Below are positions 36,201 to 44,968 of a DNA stretch of 64,000 nt, piece by piece. The number at the start of each line of letters is the position of its first letter. The stretch's first letter is position 1. The stretch is from Fimousia sp036311565 (GTDB lineage Bacteria > Bacillota > Clostridia > Lachnospirales > Lachnospiraceae). The DNA is taken from contig JAXJPR010000020.1 of the NCBI GenBank assembly GCA_036311565.1, positions 1 to 64,000 on the forward strand, in the 5' to 3' direction. The notes under the pieces were generated by a model, which was not told the origin of the DNA, searched no databases, and saw nothing but the letters and a program-made list of their open reading frames with translations. Both the position numbers and the translations under genes were made by a program.

Positions 36201-36866
36201 CTAAAATTTATTTTTTTCTTTCATGAACAGGTCGTATCCCCGTTTTCTTAATTTGCATGATGGGCAATTCCCGCACCCATCACCAATTATGCCATTATAA
36301 CATGTTAAAGTTTCATTTTTAATAATATCAAAAACTCCAAGCCTGTCAGCCATCTGCCAGGTTTCCTTTTTATCAATCCACATCAATGGTGTAATGATTT
36401 CAAATTGATAATCCATAGCCAATGTAAGGGTCACAGATAAGGATTTTATAAATACATCTCTGCAATCTGGATATCCACTGAAATCACTTTGGGAAACCCC
36501 GGTAACCAGCACATGAATGTCTCGCTGTTTTGCAAATACTGCTGCAAAAGTTAAAAAGATCATATTTCTTCCATCCACAAAAGTATTTGGCGTACCTTCT
36601 TCTGGCGCATCATGATCCACTTCCATATCTACTCTGGTAAGTGAATTCGGTGCCAATTGTCCCAAAAGACTCATATCCATAATATGATGTTCAATTCCAT
36701 GTTTCTTACAAATTGCTTTCGCACACTCTAATTCCTTTGCATGTCTTTGTCCATAATCAAAAGAAACTGCGATAACTTCCTCATACTTTTTCCTTGCCCA
36801 GAACAGGCATGTGGTACTATCCTGACCGCCGCTGAATACAACGACTGCTTTTGTTGGTCTGCTCAT
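36201..36866 (-). CDS. queC: 7-cyano-7-deazaguanine (preQ0) synthase
   Basis: The PP-loop motif VFSGGQDSTTCLF (10-22) and zinc cysteines CYNG...CGNCPSCKLR define QueC, which turns 7-carboxy-7-deazaguanine into preQ0 with ATP and ammonia. 221 residues, normal. Last gene of the operon; 18 bases after folE. Confidence 0.95.
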   Translation of the reverse strand: MSRPTKAVVVFSGGQDSTTCLFWARKKYEEVIAVSFDYGQRHAKELECAKAICKKHGIEHHIMDMSLLGQLAPNSLTRVDMEVDHDAPEEGTPNTFVDGRNMIFLTFAAVFAKQRDIHVLVTGVSQSDFSGYPDCRDVFIKSLSVTLTLAMDYQFEIITPLMWIDKKETWQMADRLGVFDIIKNETLTCYNGIIGDGCGNCPSCKLRKRGYDLFMKEKNKF

Positions 36867-36884
36867 TCTCCTCTTCCTTTCTCA

Positions 36885-37469
36885 CTAACGGCACATCATC
36901 AGTAATTTATTCTGAAGCATTGAATCTGTGTCAAATCTGCCTCTAAATGTTGCTGTCATCGTTTTTGCACCTGGTTTTTTAATACCTCTTGCCGTCATAC
37001 AGCTATGATTGCCTTCAATCAGAACTGCTACATCCTCTGACCCTGTGACCTTGCAAATAATCTGAGCAATATCGCTTCCAATTCGTTCCTGAAGCTGCAG
37101 GCGTTTTGCTACCATATCTGCAATTCTGGCCACTTTGCTTAATCCGATTACCTTATCGACCGGAGTATAGGCCACTGTCACTTTCATATCATACATCAAC
37201 GCCATATGATGTTCGCAATAACTAAATACTTCAATATCTTTGATAATCACGATATCATTTTTGCCTTTTACTGTATTTTCTTCTTCAAAGGTCTTTCCAA
37301 ACATTTCCGCAATTTCATCGTTTGTATAATTCATTCCCTCGAAAACTTCTTCGTACATTTTGGCCACTCTTTCCGGTGTTTCCTTAAGTCCCTCTCTTTC
37401 CGGATCATCGCCCAATGCAACTAAAATACCACGAACATGTTCTTTAATTGCTTCTCTGTCAATTGCCAT
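36885..37469 (-). CDS. folE: GTP cyclohydrolase I
   Basis: FolE makes 7,8-dihydroneopterin triphosphate from GTP, the first step of both folate and queuosine. Zinc ligands are visible as Cys85, His88 (SYCEHH) and Cys157 (HSCMTARGI). The position inside the que operon indicates a role in queuosine supply, though folate use is possible. 194 residues, four bases after queE. Confidence 0.95.
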   Translation of the reverse strand: MAIDREAIKEHVRGILVALGDDPEREGLKETPERVAKMYEEVFEGMNYTNDEIAEMFGKTFEEENTVKGKNDIVIIKDIEVFSYCEHHMALMYDMKVTVAYTPVDKVIGLSKVARIADMVAKRLQLQERIGSDIAQIICKVTGSEDVAVLIEGNHSCMTARGIKKPGAKTMTATFRGRFDTDSMLQNKLLMMCR

Positions 37470-37473
37470 TTTC

Positions 37474-38142
37474 TTACACTCCTTTCATTGCAGGATCCCA
37501 TATCACTTTGTGCATCTGTATCTGAAGATTCACTCCAGTCAACTGATATTCTTTCATAAATTCTACCATTTCATCCGGCTCTATTTTTCCAAATACAGGA
37601 CTCAGATAACAGGCACATCTGCCGCGTAATTTGTATTGCTCCATAATCTGTACTGCCCTCTTTAGATCCTCTCTGCTTCCAGATACAAATTTTACTGTAT
37701 CCACGTCACGCAGCTGTTCTAAATTTGGAAGATACATATTCTTTTCCATTCCGCTGTCAGGAAGCTTATAATCCATGGTCATTATAACTCTATCACTGAT
37801 TTTCAAATAAGCAGATATGTCAACACTGCCATTGGTCTCAATTTCTATTGTAAGCTTCTCATCTTTTGCCAAATATTGCAATAATTCTTTCATTCCCTGC
37901 TGCAGTAAAGGTTCCCCACCCGTTATGGTTACATTATCAGCTCCATAACGACAGATCACATCATAAATTTCTTCTTTCGTCATCCAGGTAAACTCTGTAT
38001 CCGGTCTATTTGCCCATGCAGTATCACAATAGCTGCAATTTAAATTACATCCAGCAAAGCGAATAAAGCAGGCCAGCTGTCCCGCCCGTTTTCCTTCTCC
38101 ATTAATACTTAAAAAACTTTCCACTACTCGATATCTACTCAT
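37474..38142 (-). CDS. queE: 7-carboxy-7-deazaguanine synthase (radical SAM)
   Basis: Radical-SAM cysteines 32, 36 and 39 (GCNLNCSYCDT) and the TGGEPLLQ motif identify QueE, which rearranges 6-carboxytetrahydropterin to 7-carboxy-7-deazaguanine. 222 residues. It follows queD by three bases. Confidence 0.95.
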   Translation of the reverse strand: MSRYRVVESFLSINGEGKRAGQLACFIRFAGCNLNCSYCDTAWANRPDTEFTWMTKEEIYDVICRYGADNVTITGGEPLLQQGMKELLQYLAKDEKLTIEIETNGSVDISAYLKISDRVIMTMDYKLPDSGMEKNMYLPNLEQLRDVDTVKFVSGSREDLKRAVQIMEQYKLRGRCACYLSPVFGKIEPDEMVEFMKEYQLTGVNLQIQMHKVIWDPAMKGV

Positions 38143-38145
38143 CTG

Positions 38146-38565
38146 TTACTCCTGATATGTTGCACAATTATTCGGTGTTTCATATACCACCGTTTTTACG
38201 ACCTGATATCCTTTTTCTTTCATATAATCATAAAAATATTTTGCAAAATTTTCTGCTGTTGGGCGTATCGGTAGTGAAATCATTTCAAATCCTTCTTCCA
38301 AAAGTGCTTGAACAGTACTATCTTTTAAACTTCCTTCTTCAATGATCAGTTTATGATCAAATTGATCCACCATAGTTTTTACATCTGACTTCAATTCAGA
38401 AAAGTCTACTACCATTCCTCTTGTATTTCCTTCAGATTTTAAATTTTCATTCCCTGCACTGACTACCACTTTCCAGCGATGCCCATGAATATTGCTGCAT
38501 TTTCCATGATAGCCTTTTAAAAAATGGGCCGCATCAAAATCATGCTCTGTTTTTAAAATATACAT
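38146..38565 (-). CDS. queD: 6-carboxy-5,6,7,8-tetrahydropterin synthase
   Basis: A 6-pyruvoyl-tetrahydropterin synthase fold of 139 residues. Zinc histidines 14, 27 and 29 (DAAH, NIHGHRW) and the catalytic Cys23 are seen. The frame extends 21 codons upstream, but that part covers the terminator hairpin of the riboswitch; AGGAG lies nine bases before the ATG at 38565. First gene of the preQ0 operon. Confidence 0.94.
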   Translation of the reverse strand: MYILKTEHDFDAAHFLKGYHGKCSNIHGHRWKVVVSAGNENLKSEGNTRGMVVDFSELKSDVKTMVDQFDHKLIIEEGSLKDSTVQALLEEGFEMISLPIRPTAENFAKYFYDYMKEKGYQVVKTVVYETPNNCATYQE

Positions 38566-38582
38566 ATAACATTTCTCCTTAT

Positions 38583-38616
38583 AAATAAAAGAAACAGGCA
38601 TACTAACGCCTGTCCC
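38583..38616 (-). terminator. Riboswitch-controlled terminator before queD
   Basis: Stem GGGACAGGC/GCCTGTTTC (38608-38616, 38591-38599; two G-U) followed by TTTTATTT on minus. The 5' arm is also complementary to the aptamer P1 3' strand, so it can be opened by an antiterminator. Confidence 0.8.
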
Positions 38617-38641
38617 TAAATTCATCATAATCTCAAATCAT

Positions 38642-38687
38642 GGTCCTAGTTTTATTTTAAGACAGGATGGTACAAGCGAACTGTCTG
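38642..38687 (-). promoter_or_regulatory. preQ1-I riboswitch aptamer
   Basis: On the minus RNA P1 arms GACAG and CTGTC enclose TTCGC...GTACCATC, then an A-rich tail (TTAAAATAAAA) and CTAGG. This matches the small preQ1-I class, close in form to the Thermoanaerobacter tengcongensis aptamer. It precedes a preQ0 operon. Bound preQ1 would stabilise P1 and permit the terminator. Confidence 0.82.
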
Positions 38688-38734
38688 ATTCAATTCCTTT
38701 TTTATTCAAGAAAATCCCTGACACAATTATTGTT

Positions 38735-38763
38735 ATAATACCACTATCGCAAACTTAAGTCAA
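38735..38763 (-). promoter_or_regulatory. Promoter of the preQ0 operon
   Basis: TTGACT (38758-38763) and TATTAT (38735-38740), 17 bp apart on minus. The -35 overlaps the stop codon of the response regulator gene upstream. Confidence 0.78.
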
Positions 38764-39629
38764 ATTTTTGATAAAATTCCCTCGACAAATTTTTTTGTAT
38801 TAATTTTCCCCGCATAAGCTTTTGTGTCTTTAATATGTTGCATTTCCTGGCGTACTTGTTTAAAATCAAACAGACAGTTCGAATATTTCGAAAAAATAGG
38901 ATCATAATAATCTTCACAACCAATTTCCGCCACATTACTCAGTGCTTTCTGAATCGTCCTTCGAATTCTCTGCTCCATATTTTTCTGATTCATGGACAGA
39001 TGATCTTCTCCATACAATCTCTTGCAAACATCTTTATATATATCTTTCAAACGGTATTTTTGCATACGATTCGATTTTTGTGTCTGATAAACTTCTTTTA
39101 GCACTTCTTTTATTTCTTCTGTTCCCGAAAGACCAATGATGCCTATTTCTGTAAAGACAGTATCGATCTTCTCATCAATATCTATCCTTTTTTTGTCATC
39201 CATTCCCTGTCTCATTTCACATTGAAAAATCACACTTTTAATCATTGTAATTGACCGTTCTAATTCAATCATTTTCTTTACATGTCCAAGTACAGAAGCT
39301 GTTTCAATGGCATTGATCGGTTTACTAATATAAAACATTACTCCAAATTCATAAGCTCTTGAAATCATCTCTTCATCTTCCACACAGGAAATCATAACAA
39401 TTTTTCCCTGAAATCCCTTATTTACTGCTTCATGTACAATTTCAATTCCTTCTTTGCCAGGAAGCAGCAAATCAACTAATAAAATATCTGGATGATAAAA
39501 CAAGATATCTTCTACTGCATTATTCCCGCTTCCAAGCTGCGCAGTAACTGTTCCTAATTTATGTTTTTGTATTAAAAGGCTCAAAATCATTCTGACGCTT
39601 TTATCGTCATCAATTATCATAAAGTTCAT
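38760..39629 (-). CDS. glnL: GlnL/YcbB-type response regulator
   Basis: The receiver domain (1-120) shows the acid pocket Asp7-Asp9, phospho-acceptor Asp53 (LLVDLLLPG) and Lys103. The C-terminal part resembles the YcbB DNA-binding domain rather than OmpR or NarL types. Bacillus subtilis GlnL controls glutamine utilisation. The start at 39629 has GGGAG upstream and overlaps the kinase gene by four bases; nine further codons are not needed. A direct-repeat target of the GlnL type occurs in the adjacent promoter region (40902-40917). Confidence 0.82.
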   Translation of the reverse strand: MNFMIIDDDKSVRMILSLLIQKHKLGTVTAQLGSGNNAVEDILFYHPDILLVDLLLPGKEGIEIVHEAVNKGFQGKIVMISCVEDEEMISRAYEFGVMFYISKPINAIETASVLGHVKKMIELERSITMIKSVIFQCEMRQGMDDKKRIDIDEKIDTVFTEIGIIGLSGTEEIKEVLKEVYQTQKSNRMQKYRLKDIYKDVCKRLYGEDHLSMNQKNMEQRIRRTIQKALSNVAEIGCEDYYDPIFSKYSNCLFDFKQVRQEMQHIKDTKAYAGKINTKKFVEGILSKI

Positions 39630-40849
39630 CGTTCTCCCTCTTTCATCGGTATCCATATTAGAAATTTAGATCCTTTTCCTTCTTCGCTTTCCACATCTAT
39701 GCTTCCTCCCCTTTTTTCTACTATCTCTTTTACATGACACAATCCAATTCCACTGGAAATATCACCGGTATGAGGATCAAATTTGGTAGAAAATCCAGGA
39801 TCAAAAATACATTCTTTGATTCCTTCTGACATACCAACCCCATAATCCTTCACAGAAAAAAAGTGGCTTTTATCTATTTTATCATAAGTCACCAAAATTT
39901 CATCACCATTTTTACTAGCATCAATGGCATTAATGATCAGATTATTCAGTATTACAAAAATATCATAATATTGAATCATACTTCCTTCTGTCTTTTGCCG
40001 GAATACGACCAAAATATCTTTTCCCAAACTTTCTGTCTGATGTTCCATGCTTTTCTGCATAATAGAAAAGATTTGTCGCATATCCATAATTTCTGAATCG
40101 TCCACCTGATGAATCATGTGAGACAAGCCGCCCAGGAGGCGATAATAGTCTTTTTTGATTTCATGAATCTGAATCGCCACATCCAGAGCATCCTGATTTT
40201 TGCTTTCATTATAGATCTTATGGGAAAGCTTCATAGCTTCTTCCAAATCTTTCTGGGACTTTTTTAAATAAAACACTTCTGCATAAATATTAATAATAAA
40301 ATCATTTAACCGTTCATATCTTTTTTCGTGCTCATTTTGAATGATCAGCATCCGGCTTCGCTCATAAGAAACGACCAGAACCCATATCGTACCGGTTCTT
40401 ATGACCGCACATAACAATAACACCCGGACAGAAATGGAATCGATTCCGTTCAAAATCATGACTTCCACACAATTACTAAAAAAATCTATGATTCCGACAA
40501 CAAGAATTTTTATTTCCTTTTTGTATTCCCCGATTTCCTGGAATAGGATACTGCAAAGGCTACCGTAGACAAGATAATAGATCATGGTAGAATATGCAAT
40601 CTGCAACGTATCCTTCGAAGACAGATCATAAACAGGAAGAACGCGAAAAGCTGTCGTAAAAATGCCACCACATAGTGCAAGCAGCATAGGAGGATTTTTA
40701 TGATTTGTTACCATGAAAAATCCCAACAGACTAACTCCCAGCGTAAGATAAAAATTCATAGATGTATTGGGGCTGATGTAAAGCTGTCCAGCGATTCCAA
40801 TTGCCAGACTATATATAAACAGATCCGGAATCCGTTTCTTTCTTTCCAT
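39626..40849 (-). CDS. glnK: GlnK-like sensor histidine kinase
   Basis: Five or six membrane segments fill residues 12-165. The phospho-acceptor is probably His229 (QIHEIKKDYYRLLGGL), and the ATPase domain has N box LNNLIINAID (301-310), DYGVGM and SSGIGLCHVKEIV. 407 residues, of GlnK/YcbA type. It lacks an extracellular domain, so it may sense through the membrane region or a partner such as the binding protein at 43268-44116. AAAGGAGAAG precedes the ATG. Confidence 0.82.
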   Translation of the reverse strand: MERKKRIPDLFIYSLAIGIAGQLYISPNTSMNFYLTLGVSLLGFFMVTNHKNPPMLLALCGGIFTTAFRVLPVYDLSSKDTLQIAYSTMIYYLVYGSLCSILFQEIGEYKKEIKILVVGIIDFFSNCVEVMILNGIDSISVRVLLLCAVIRTGTIWVLVVSYERSRMLIIQNEHEKRYERLNDFIINIYAEVFYLKKSQKDLEEAMKLSHKIYNESKNQDALDVAIQIHEIKKDYYRLLGGLSHMIHQVDDSEIMDMRQIFSIMQKSMEHQTESLGKDILVVFRQKTEGSMIQYYDIFVILNNLIINAIDASKNGDEILVTYDKIDKSHFFSVKDYGVGMSEGIKECIFDPGFSTKFDPHTGDISSGIGLCHVKEIVEKRGGSIDVESEEGKGSKFLIWIPMKEGER

Positions 40850-40901
40850 TTTCTTCTCCTTTTGTATATTTTATAGTACTTCATTGAGTGTTTTTTAGTA
40901 T

Positions 40902-40917
40902 TTTTGTAGATTTTTGT
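40902..40917 (+). promoter_or_regulatory. Perfect GlnL-type box
   Basis: TTTTGTAGATTTTTGT is an exact match to TTTTGTN4TTTTGT, reported as the Bacillus subtilis GlnL target. It is about 50 bp upstream of the kinase gene start region, near -48 of a TATAAA box (40869-40874 on plus as TTTATA). Confidence 0.7.
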
Positions 40918-40983
40918 ATCCCTTATGTATAATTACTTATATCATAAGATTAAATTTACAAATCGTCAATGGTGCCGGTCCCT

Positions 40984-40999
40984 TTTTACATATTTTTGT
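40984..40999 (+). promoter_or_regulatory. Second, imperfect GlnL-type box
   Basis: TTTTACATATTTTTGT matches the same motif at 10 of 12 positions with exact spacing, 82 bp from the first box in the same orientation, about 90 bp upstream of the expected start of the plus-strand operon. Confidence 0.5.
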
Positions 41000-41043
41000 A
41001 AATTGGGCCTGTTTTTTTCTTGATACCCTATTTTTAACAGTAT

Positions 41044-41075
41044 ACATAGAAACAACTTTCTATGTAATATATAAT
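41044..41075 (+). promoter_or_regulatory. Perfect palindrome and -10 box of the transport operon
   Basis: Nine-base arms ACATAGAAA (41044-41052) and TTTCTATGT (41057-41065), four-base spacer, end five bases before TATAAT (41070-41075). No good -35 exists; the palindrome occupies its place, as an operator for a repressor or activator would. Confidence 0.65.
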
Positions 41076-41106
41076 ATTTTCTATTTTATTAAGGAGATGA
41101 AACAAT

Positions 41107-41961
41107 ATGAACAAAACAAAAATCTGGATTGCCGGTGCAAACGGGCAATTAGGAACTGCTATCTGTGACCAGATTGATTATGACAAGTATGCATTATTAT
41201 CTACAGATATCGATTTGGATATTACAGATCTGGATGCTGTTAACTCTTATGTTAATATGACACATCCAAATGTTATTATCAATTGTGCTGGAATGACCGA
41301 TTTAAATGCATGTGAGGAAGATCCTATTCAGGCTTATAGAGTTAATGCAATCGGTGCTAGAAATTTATGCGCCGCTTCCCGTTCTATTAGTGCAAAATTT
41401 GTGCAGATTTCTACCGATGATGTATTTGATGGAAAACTTCAGGTGGCATTAAATGAATTTGACGCGGTAAACCCACTGACTGTTTACGGAAAATCTAAAT
41501 TAGCCGGTGAATCCTTCGTTCGTGAACTGAACCCAAAACATATCATTATTCGTAGTTCATGGATTTATGGTAATGGAAAAAATAATTTTGTTTCCCATAT
41601 TTTAGAAGAATCAAAAACAAAATCCGTTATTCAGGTACCTTCTGACCAGTTCAGCACTCCAACAAGTGCCAGTGAACTTGCAAAATTCATTTTGCATTTA
41701 TTAGAAACCAATGAGTACGGTACTTTCCACGCTTCTTGTGAAGGTATGTGCAGCCGTTATGAATTTGCAAAAGTAATTCTCAAGTTAGCTGGTATTACAA
41801 ATGTTACCATTGAACCAGCATTTTCTACTGCAACGGAATCTGTCACTGGCCGCAGCCGTTACACGATCTTAGATAATCTTATGATGAAATTAACCGATTG
41901 TTATGAGATGCCTGCATGGAGAGATGCTTTGGCTGACTATATTGATAATTTAAATAAATAG
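41107..41961 (+). CDS. RmlD-like NAD(P)-dependent sugar-nucleotide reductase
   Basis: The 284-residue extended short-chain dehydrogenase resembles dTDP-4-dehydrorhamnose reductase: GANGQLGTAI (10-19), NCAGMTDLNACE and the YGKSKLAGE catalytic Tyr-Lys. No other rhamnose genes (rmlA, B, C) are nearby, and it opens a cluster of amino acid transport genes, so its true substrate is open. AAGGAGATGAAACA precedes ATG. Confidence 0.8.
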   Translation: MNKTKIWIAGANGQLGTAICDQIDYDKYALLSTDIDLDITDLDAVNSYVNMTHPNVIINCAGMTDLNACEEDPIQAYRVNAIGARNLCAASRSISAKFVQISTDDVFDGKLQVALNEFDAVNPLTVYGKSKLAGESFVRELNPKHIIIRSSWIYGNGKNNFVSHILEESKTKSVIQVPSDQFSTPTSASELAKFILHLLETNEYGTFHASCEGMCSRYEFAKVILKLAGITNVTIEPAFSTATESVTGRSRYTILDNLMMKLTDCYEMPAWRDALADYIDNLNK

Positions 41962-41972
41962 GAGGAAACATT

Positions 41973-43256
41973 ATGACACAGAAGAAAGAAACGAAAAAAA
42001 TCGGGCTGACCACCATGATTTTTATCGCCCTGATTGCAGGAGCACTAACTGGTATTTTGATGCATTATTATGTACCTGCAGGATACATCCGTGATGACAT
42101 TATTGTGAACGGTGTGTTCTATATTTTAGGACAAGGTTTTATCCGTCTGATGCAGATGTTGGTCGTACCTTTGGTATTTTGCTCTTTGATCTGCGGTGCT
42201 TCTGCAATTGGAGATACCAAAACACTGGGAAAAGTTGGTGTAAAAACCATTGTTTTCTATCTTTTTACAACCTCCTTGGCCGTTGCCGTTGCTCTTTCAG
42301 TTGCAAATCTGATTGACCCAGGAATTGGACTTGATATGTCTGCAATCGAAAAGAGTGAAACAACCATTGCAGAGAAAACAAGCTTTGCAGATACTTTACT
42401 GAATATTATTCCTAAAAATCCAGTAGAAAGTCTTGCCAATGGTGAAATGCTCCAGATCATCTTATTTGCACTGATTATTGGTATTATCCTGGCTAAATTA
42501 GGGGATAAAGTAGATACTGTTTCATCATTCTTCAATCAGTTTAATGACATTATGATGGAAATGACAAGCATGGTCATGGCTCTTGCACCAATCGGTGTAT
42601 TTAGTTTGATTGCAAAAACATTCGTGGGAATTGGTTTCGATGCATTCATCCCAATGTTAAAATATATGGGATCTGTTATGAGTGGATTAGTCATTCAGTG
42701 TCTGGTAGTTTACATGTTATTACTGAAAGTATTCACTGGTTTAAATCCATTCCGATTCCTGAAGAAATTCCTTCCTGTTATGGGATTTGCTTTCTCTACT
42801 GCAACTTCCAACGCGACTATTCCATTATCCATCGAAACATTGGATAAAAAAATGGGTGTTTCCAAAAGAATTTCTTCTTTCACGATTCCACTTGGTGCAA
42901 CCATCAATATGGACGGTACTTCCATCATGCAGGGTGTTGCTGTAGTATTTGCTTCCCAGGCTTATGGCATTCCTTTAAGTTTTAGTGATTATATCACAGT
43001 TATTGCTACTGCTACATTGGCTTCTGTCGGAACTGCCGGTGTGCCTGGTGTAGGTCTGATTACTTTATCTATGGTGTTTGCTTCTGTAGGTCTTCCAGTA
43101 GAAGCAATCGCATTAATTATGGGTATTGATAGAATTCTTGATATGTCTCGTACTGCTGTTAATATTACAGGAGATGCTGTATGTACTACAGTTGTTGCAT
43201 ATCAGGATAACTCTTTTGATAAGGCAGTATTTGATGCAGATGCTCCTTCAAAATAG
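41973..43256 (+). CDS. Dicarboxylate/amino acid:cation symporter (DAACS)
   Basis: 427 residues with eight membrane helices and two re-entrant loops. STATSNATIPLS corresponds to the serine-rich HP1 loop, NMDGTSIMQG to the TM7 sodium site and GVPGVGLITLSMV to HP2. The transported substrate is probably glutamate or aspartate, a Na+ or H+ symport. AGGAGG precedes the start, 11 bases after the reductase gene. Confidence 0.9.
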   Translation: MTQKKETKKIGLTTMIFIALIAGALTGILMHYYVPAGYIRDDIIVNGVFYILGQGFIRLMQMLVVPLVFCSLICGASAIGDTKTLGKVGVKTIVFYLFTTSLAVAVALSVANLIDPGIGLDMSAIEKSETTIAEKTSFADTLLNIIPKNPVESLANGEMLQIILFALIIGIILAKLGDKVDTVSSFFNQFNDIMMEMTSMVMALAPIGVFSLIAKTFVGIGFDAFIPMLKYMGSVMSGLVIQCLVVYMLLLKVFTGLNPFRFLKKFLPVMGFAFSTATSNATIPLSIETLDKKMGVSKRISSFTIPLGATINMDGTSIMQGVAVVFASQAYGIPLSFSDYITVIATATLASVGTAGVPGVGLITLSMVFASVGLPVEAIALIMGIDRILDMSRTAVNITGDAVCTTVVAYQDNSFDKAVFDADAPSK

Positions 43257-43267
43257 GAGGGATATTT

Positions 43268-44116
43268 ATGAAACACAAATATTTACGTTCACTTCTTTTA
43301 CTGGTACTCATACTTTTATTCTGTATGACAGGCTGTCAAACAAATACTACTAAAAAAGAGGAAACTACAGAAGAAAAAGATTATAGTATTGAGATTACCG
43401 ATGATCTGCAGGAAATCATCGACCGGGGATATTTAATCGTTGGATGTAAAACAGATGTTCCTGGATTTGGTTATTATGACAAAGAAACAAAGACATATTC
43501 CGGAATGGAAATTGATTTGGCTTATCAGGCAGCTGCAAAGATTTTTGATACAACACCTGAAAAAGCAAAAAAAGAAAAATTAGTCTCTTTTGTAAAAGCA
43601 ACCGTAGAAAACCGCAGCACTTTGTTGGTAGAACACACAGTAGACTGTGTTATCGCAACATTTACTATTACAGATGAGCGTGAAGATACTTTCTTATTCT
43701 CTGAACCATATTATACCGACGCAATTGGTCTGATGGTAAAAAAAGACTACTCCGATAAGAACAGCTTAGGTTCTTCCGCGATTACATCTATCAAAAAATT
43801 AGATGGAAAGAAAGTAGGTGTTGCTAAAAATGCAGATACCAGATCTCACATGTTAAATTATATCCGACAACGTTCCCTAAATGTGTCTCCGATTTTCTTT
43901 GAATATTCTTCTTATGAAGCCCTTTATAAGGCGCTTAAGAATGGAACCATTGATGTATTCGCTGTAGATACAAGTATTTTAAATGGTTATCTAGATGATA
44001 CCCTTACCATTCTTCCAGACCGTTTTGCTCAGCAGCCTTATGGTGTCGCTGCCACAAAAGACAGCCAAGGATTGATTGATGCAGTCAATGTTGTTATTGA
44101 ACAGTATGGTTATTAA
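43268..44116 (+). CDS. Family 3 amino acid-binding lipoprotein, without ABC partner
   Basis: A lipoprotein signal ends at the lipobox LLFCMTGC, then a family 3 solute-binding domain of the glutamate/glutamine type (IIDRGYLIVGCKTDVPGFGY, GMEIDLAYQAAAK, EDTFLFSEPYYTDAIGLMV). No permease or ATPase accompanies it; instead it follows a secondary symporter. It may work with another ABC transporter or present ligand to the divergent kinase. 282 residues; ends in a terminator. Confidence 0.85.
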   Translation: MKHKYLRSLLLLVLILLFCMTGCQTNTTKKEETTEEKDYSIEITDDLQEIIDRGYLIVGCKTDVPGFGYYDKETKTYSGMEIDLAYQAAAKIFDTTPEKAKKEKLVSFVKATVENRSTLLVEHTVDCVIATFTITDEREDTFLFSEPYYTDAIGLMVKKDYSDKNSLGSSAITSIKKLDGKKVGVAKNADTRSHMLNYIRQRSLNVSPIFFEYSSYEALYKALKNGTIDVFAVDTSILNGYLDDTLTILPDRFAQQPYGVAATKDSQGLIDAVNVVIEQYGY

Positions 44117-44138
44117 ATATTTATCTTTATAATACAAC

Positions 44139-44171
44139 AAACCCCGTGCAGATCATCGTGCACGGGGTTTT
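44139..44171 (+). terminator. Terminator of the transport operon
   Basis: Perfect stem AACCCCGTGCA/TGCACGGGGTT with TTTT tail. Confidence 0.92.
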
Positions 44172-44188
44172 GTAATATTCCCAGATTC

Positions 44189-44968
44189 TTATATATCATT
44201 TCCAACTTCAATGCTAATTTCATTGAATTTATCTAAAATACGGTCAATTCCGACCTTTTTCTTATCTTCTCCCTTTAAATCCATGATAATCTGGCCTTGA
44301 TGCATCATAAGTAAGCGCGTTCCATATTCCACTGCATAACGTAAATTATGGGTGACCATGACTGCAGTCAGATTTTTCTCTTTTACAAAACGATCGGTCA
44401 ATTCCATATTAATATCTGCAGTCTTTGGATCCAGTGCTGCTGTATGTTCATCTAAAATCAGAAAGTCTAATGGTGTCATGGTAGACATCAATAATGCTAA
44501 CGCCTGTCTTTGTCCTCCTGATAAAGATCCTACTTTAATATTTAATTTATCTTCCAAACCAAGATTTAATTCACTCAACAACTCTTTATAGTGATGAATT
44601 CTCTTTTTATTTGTTCCAAACTGAAGATTAAAGCTTTTTCCCTTGTTATCTGCCAATGACATATTTTCCAAAATTGTCATACTTGGGCATGTTCCCATGG
44701 CAGGATCCTGATAAACTCTTCCGATCTTTTCATATCGTCTGTATTCTTTTTCTTTTGTAATATCTTTTCCATTAATATAAATCGCACCAGCATCCGGTTC
44801 AATACTTCCACAGATCATGTTCAACATAGAAGTCTTTCCAGAACCATTGCTGCCAACAACAGCGATAAATTCTCCTTCATCAATGGTTAAATTAAAATCT
44901 TTGAAGAGGCACATTTCGTTAATAGTGCCTAAATTATAATATTTGTCAATATTTCTTAATTCCAGCAT
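44189..44968 (-). CDS. trpZ: ABC transporter ATPase (TrpXYZ type)
   Basis: Walker A GSNGSGKTS, signature LSGGQRQALALL, Walker B FLILDEHTA in 259 residues. It belongs to the family paired with ABC_sub_bind-type receptors. The tryptophan T-box upstream points to tryptophan uptake. Directly follows the permease gene. Confidence 0.85.
   Translation of the reverse strand: MLELRNIDKYYNLGTINEMCLFKDFNLTIDEGEFIAVVGSNGSGKTSMLNMICGSIEPDAGAIYINGKDITKEKEYRRYEKIGRVYQDPAMGTCPSMTILENMSLADNKGKSFNLQFGTNKKRIHHYKELLSELNLGLEDKLNIKVGSLSGGQRQALALLMSTMTPLDFLILDEHTAALDPKTADINMELTDRFVKEKNLTAVMVTHNLRYAVEYGTRLLMMHQGQIIMDLKGEDKKKVGIDRILDKFNEISIEVGNDI

Noticed and set aside
38566..38628. N-terminal extension of queD
   Set aside because: The bases form the riboswitch terminator and the ribosome binding site; QueD homologues begin at MYILKTEHDF.
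41020..41048. Alternative promoter TTGATA-N17-TACATA for the transport operon
   Set aside because: The -10 matches at only three positions, while a perfect TATAAT lies downstream.
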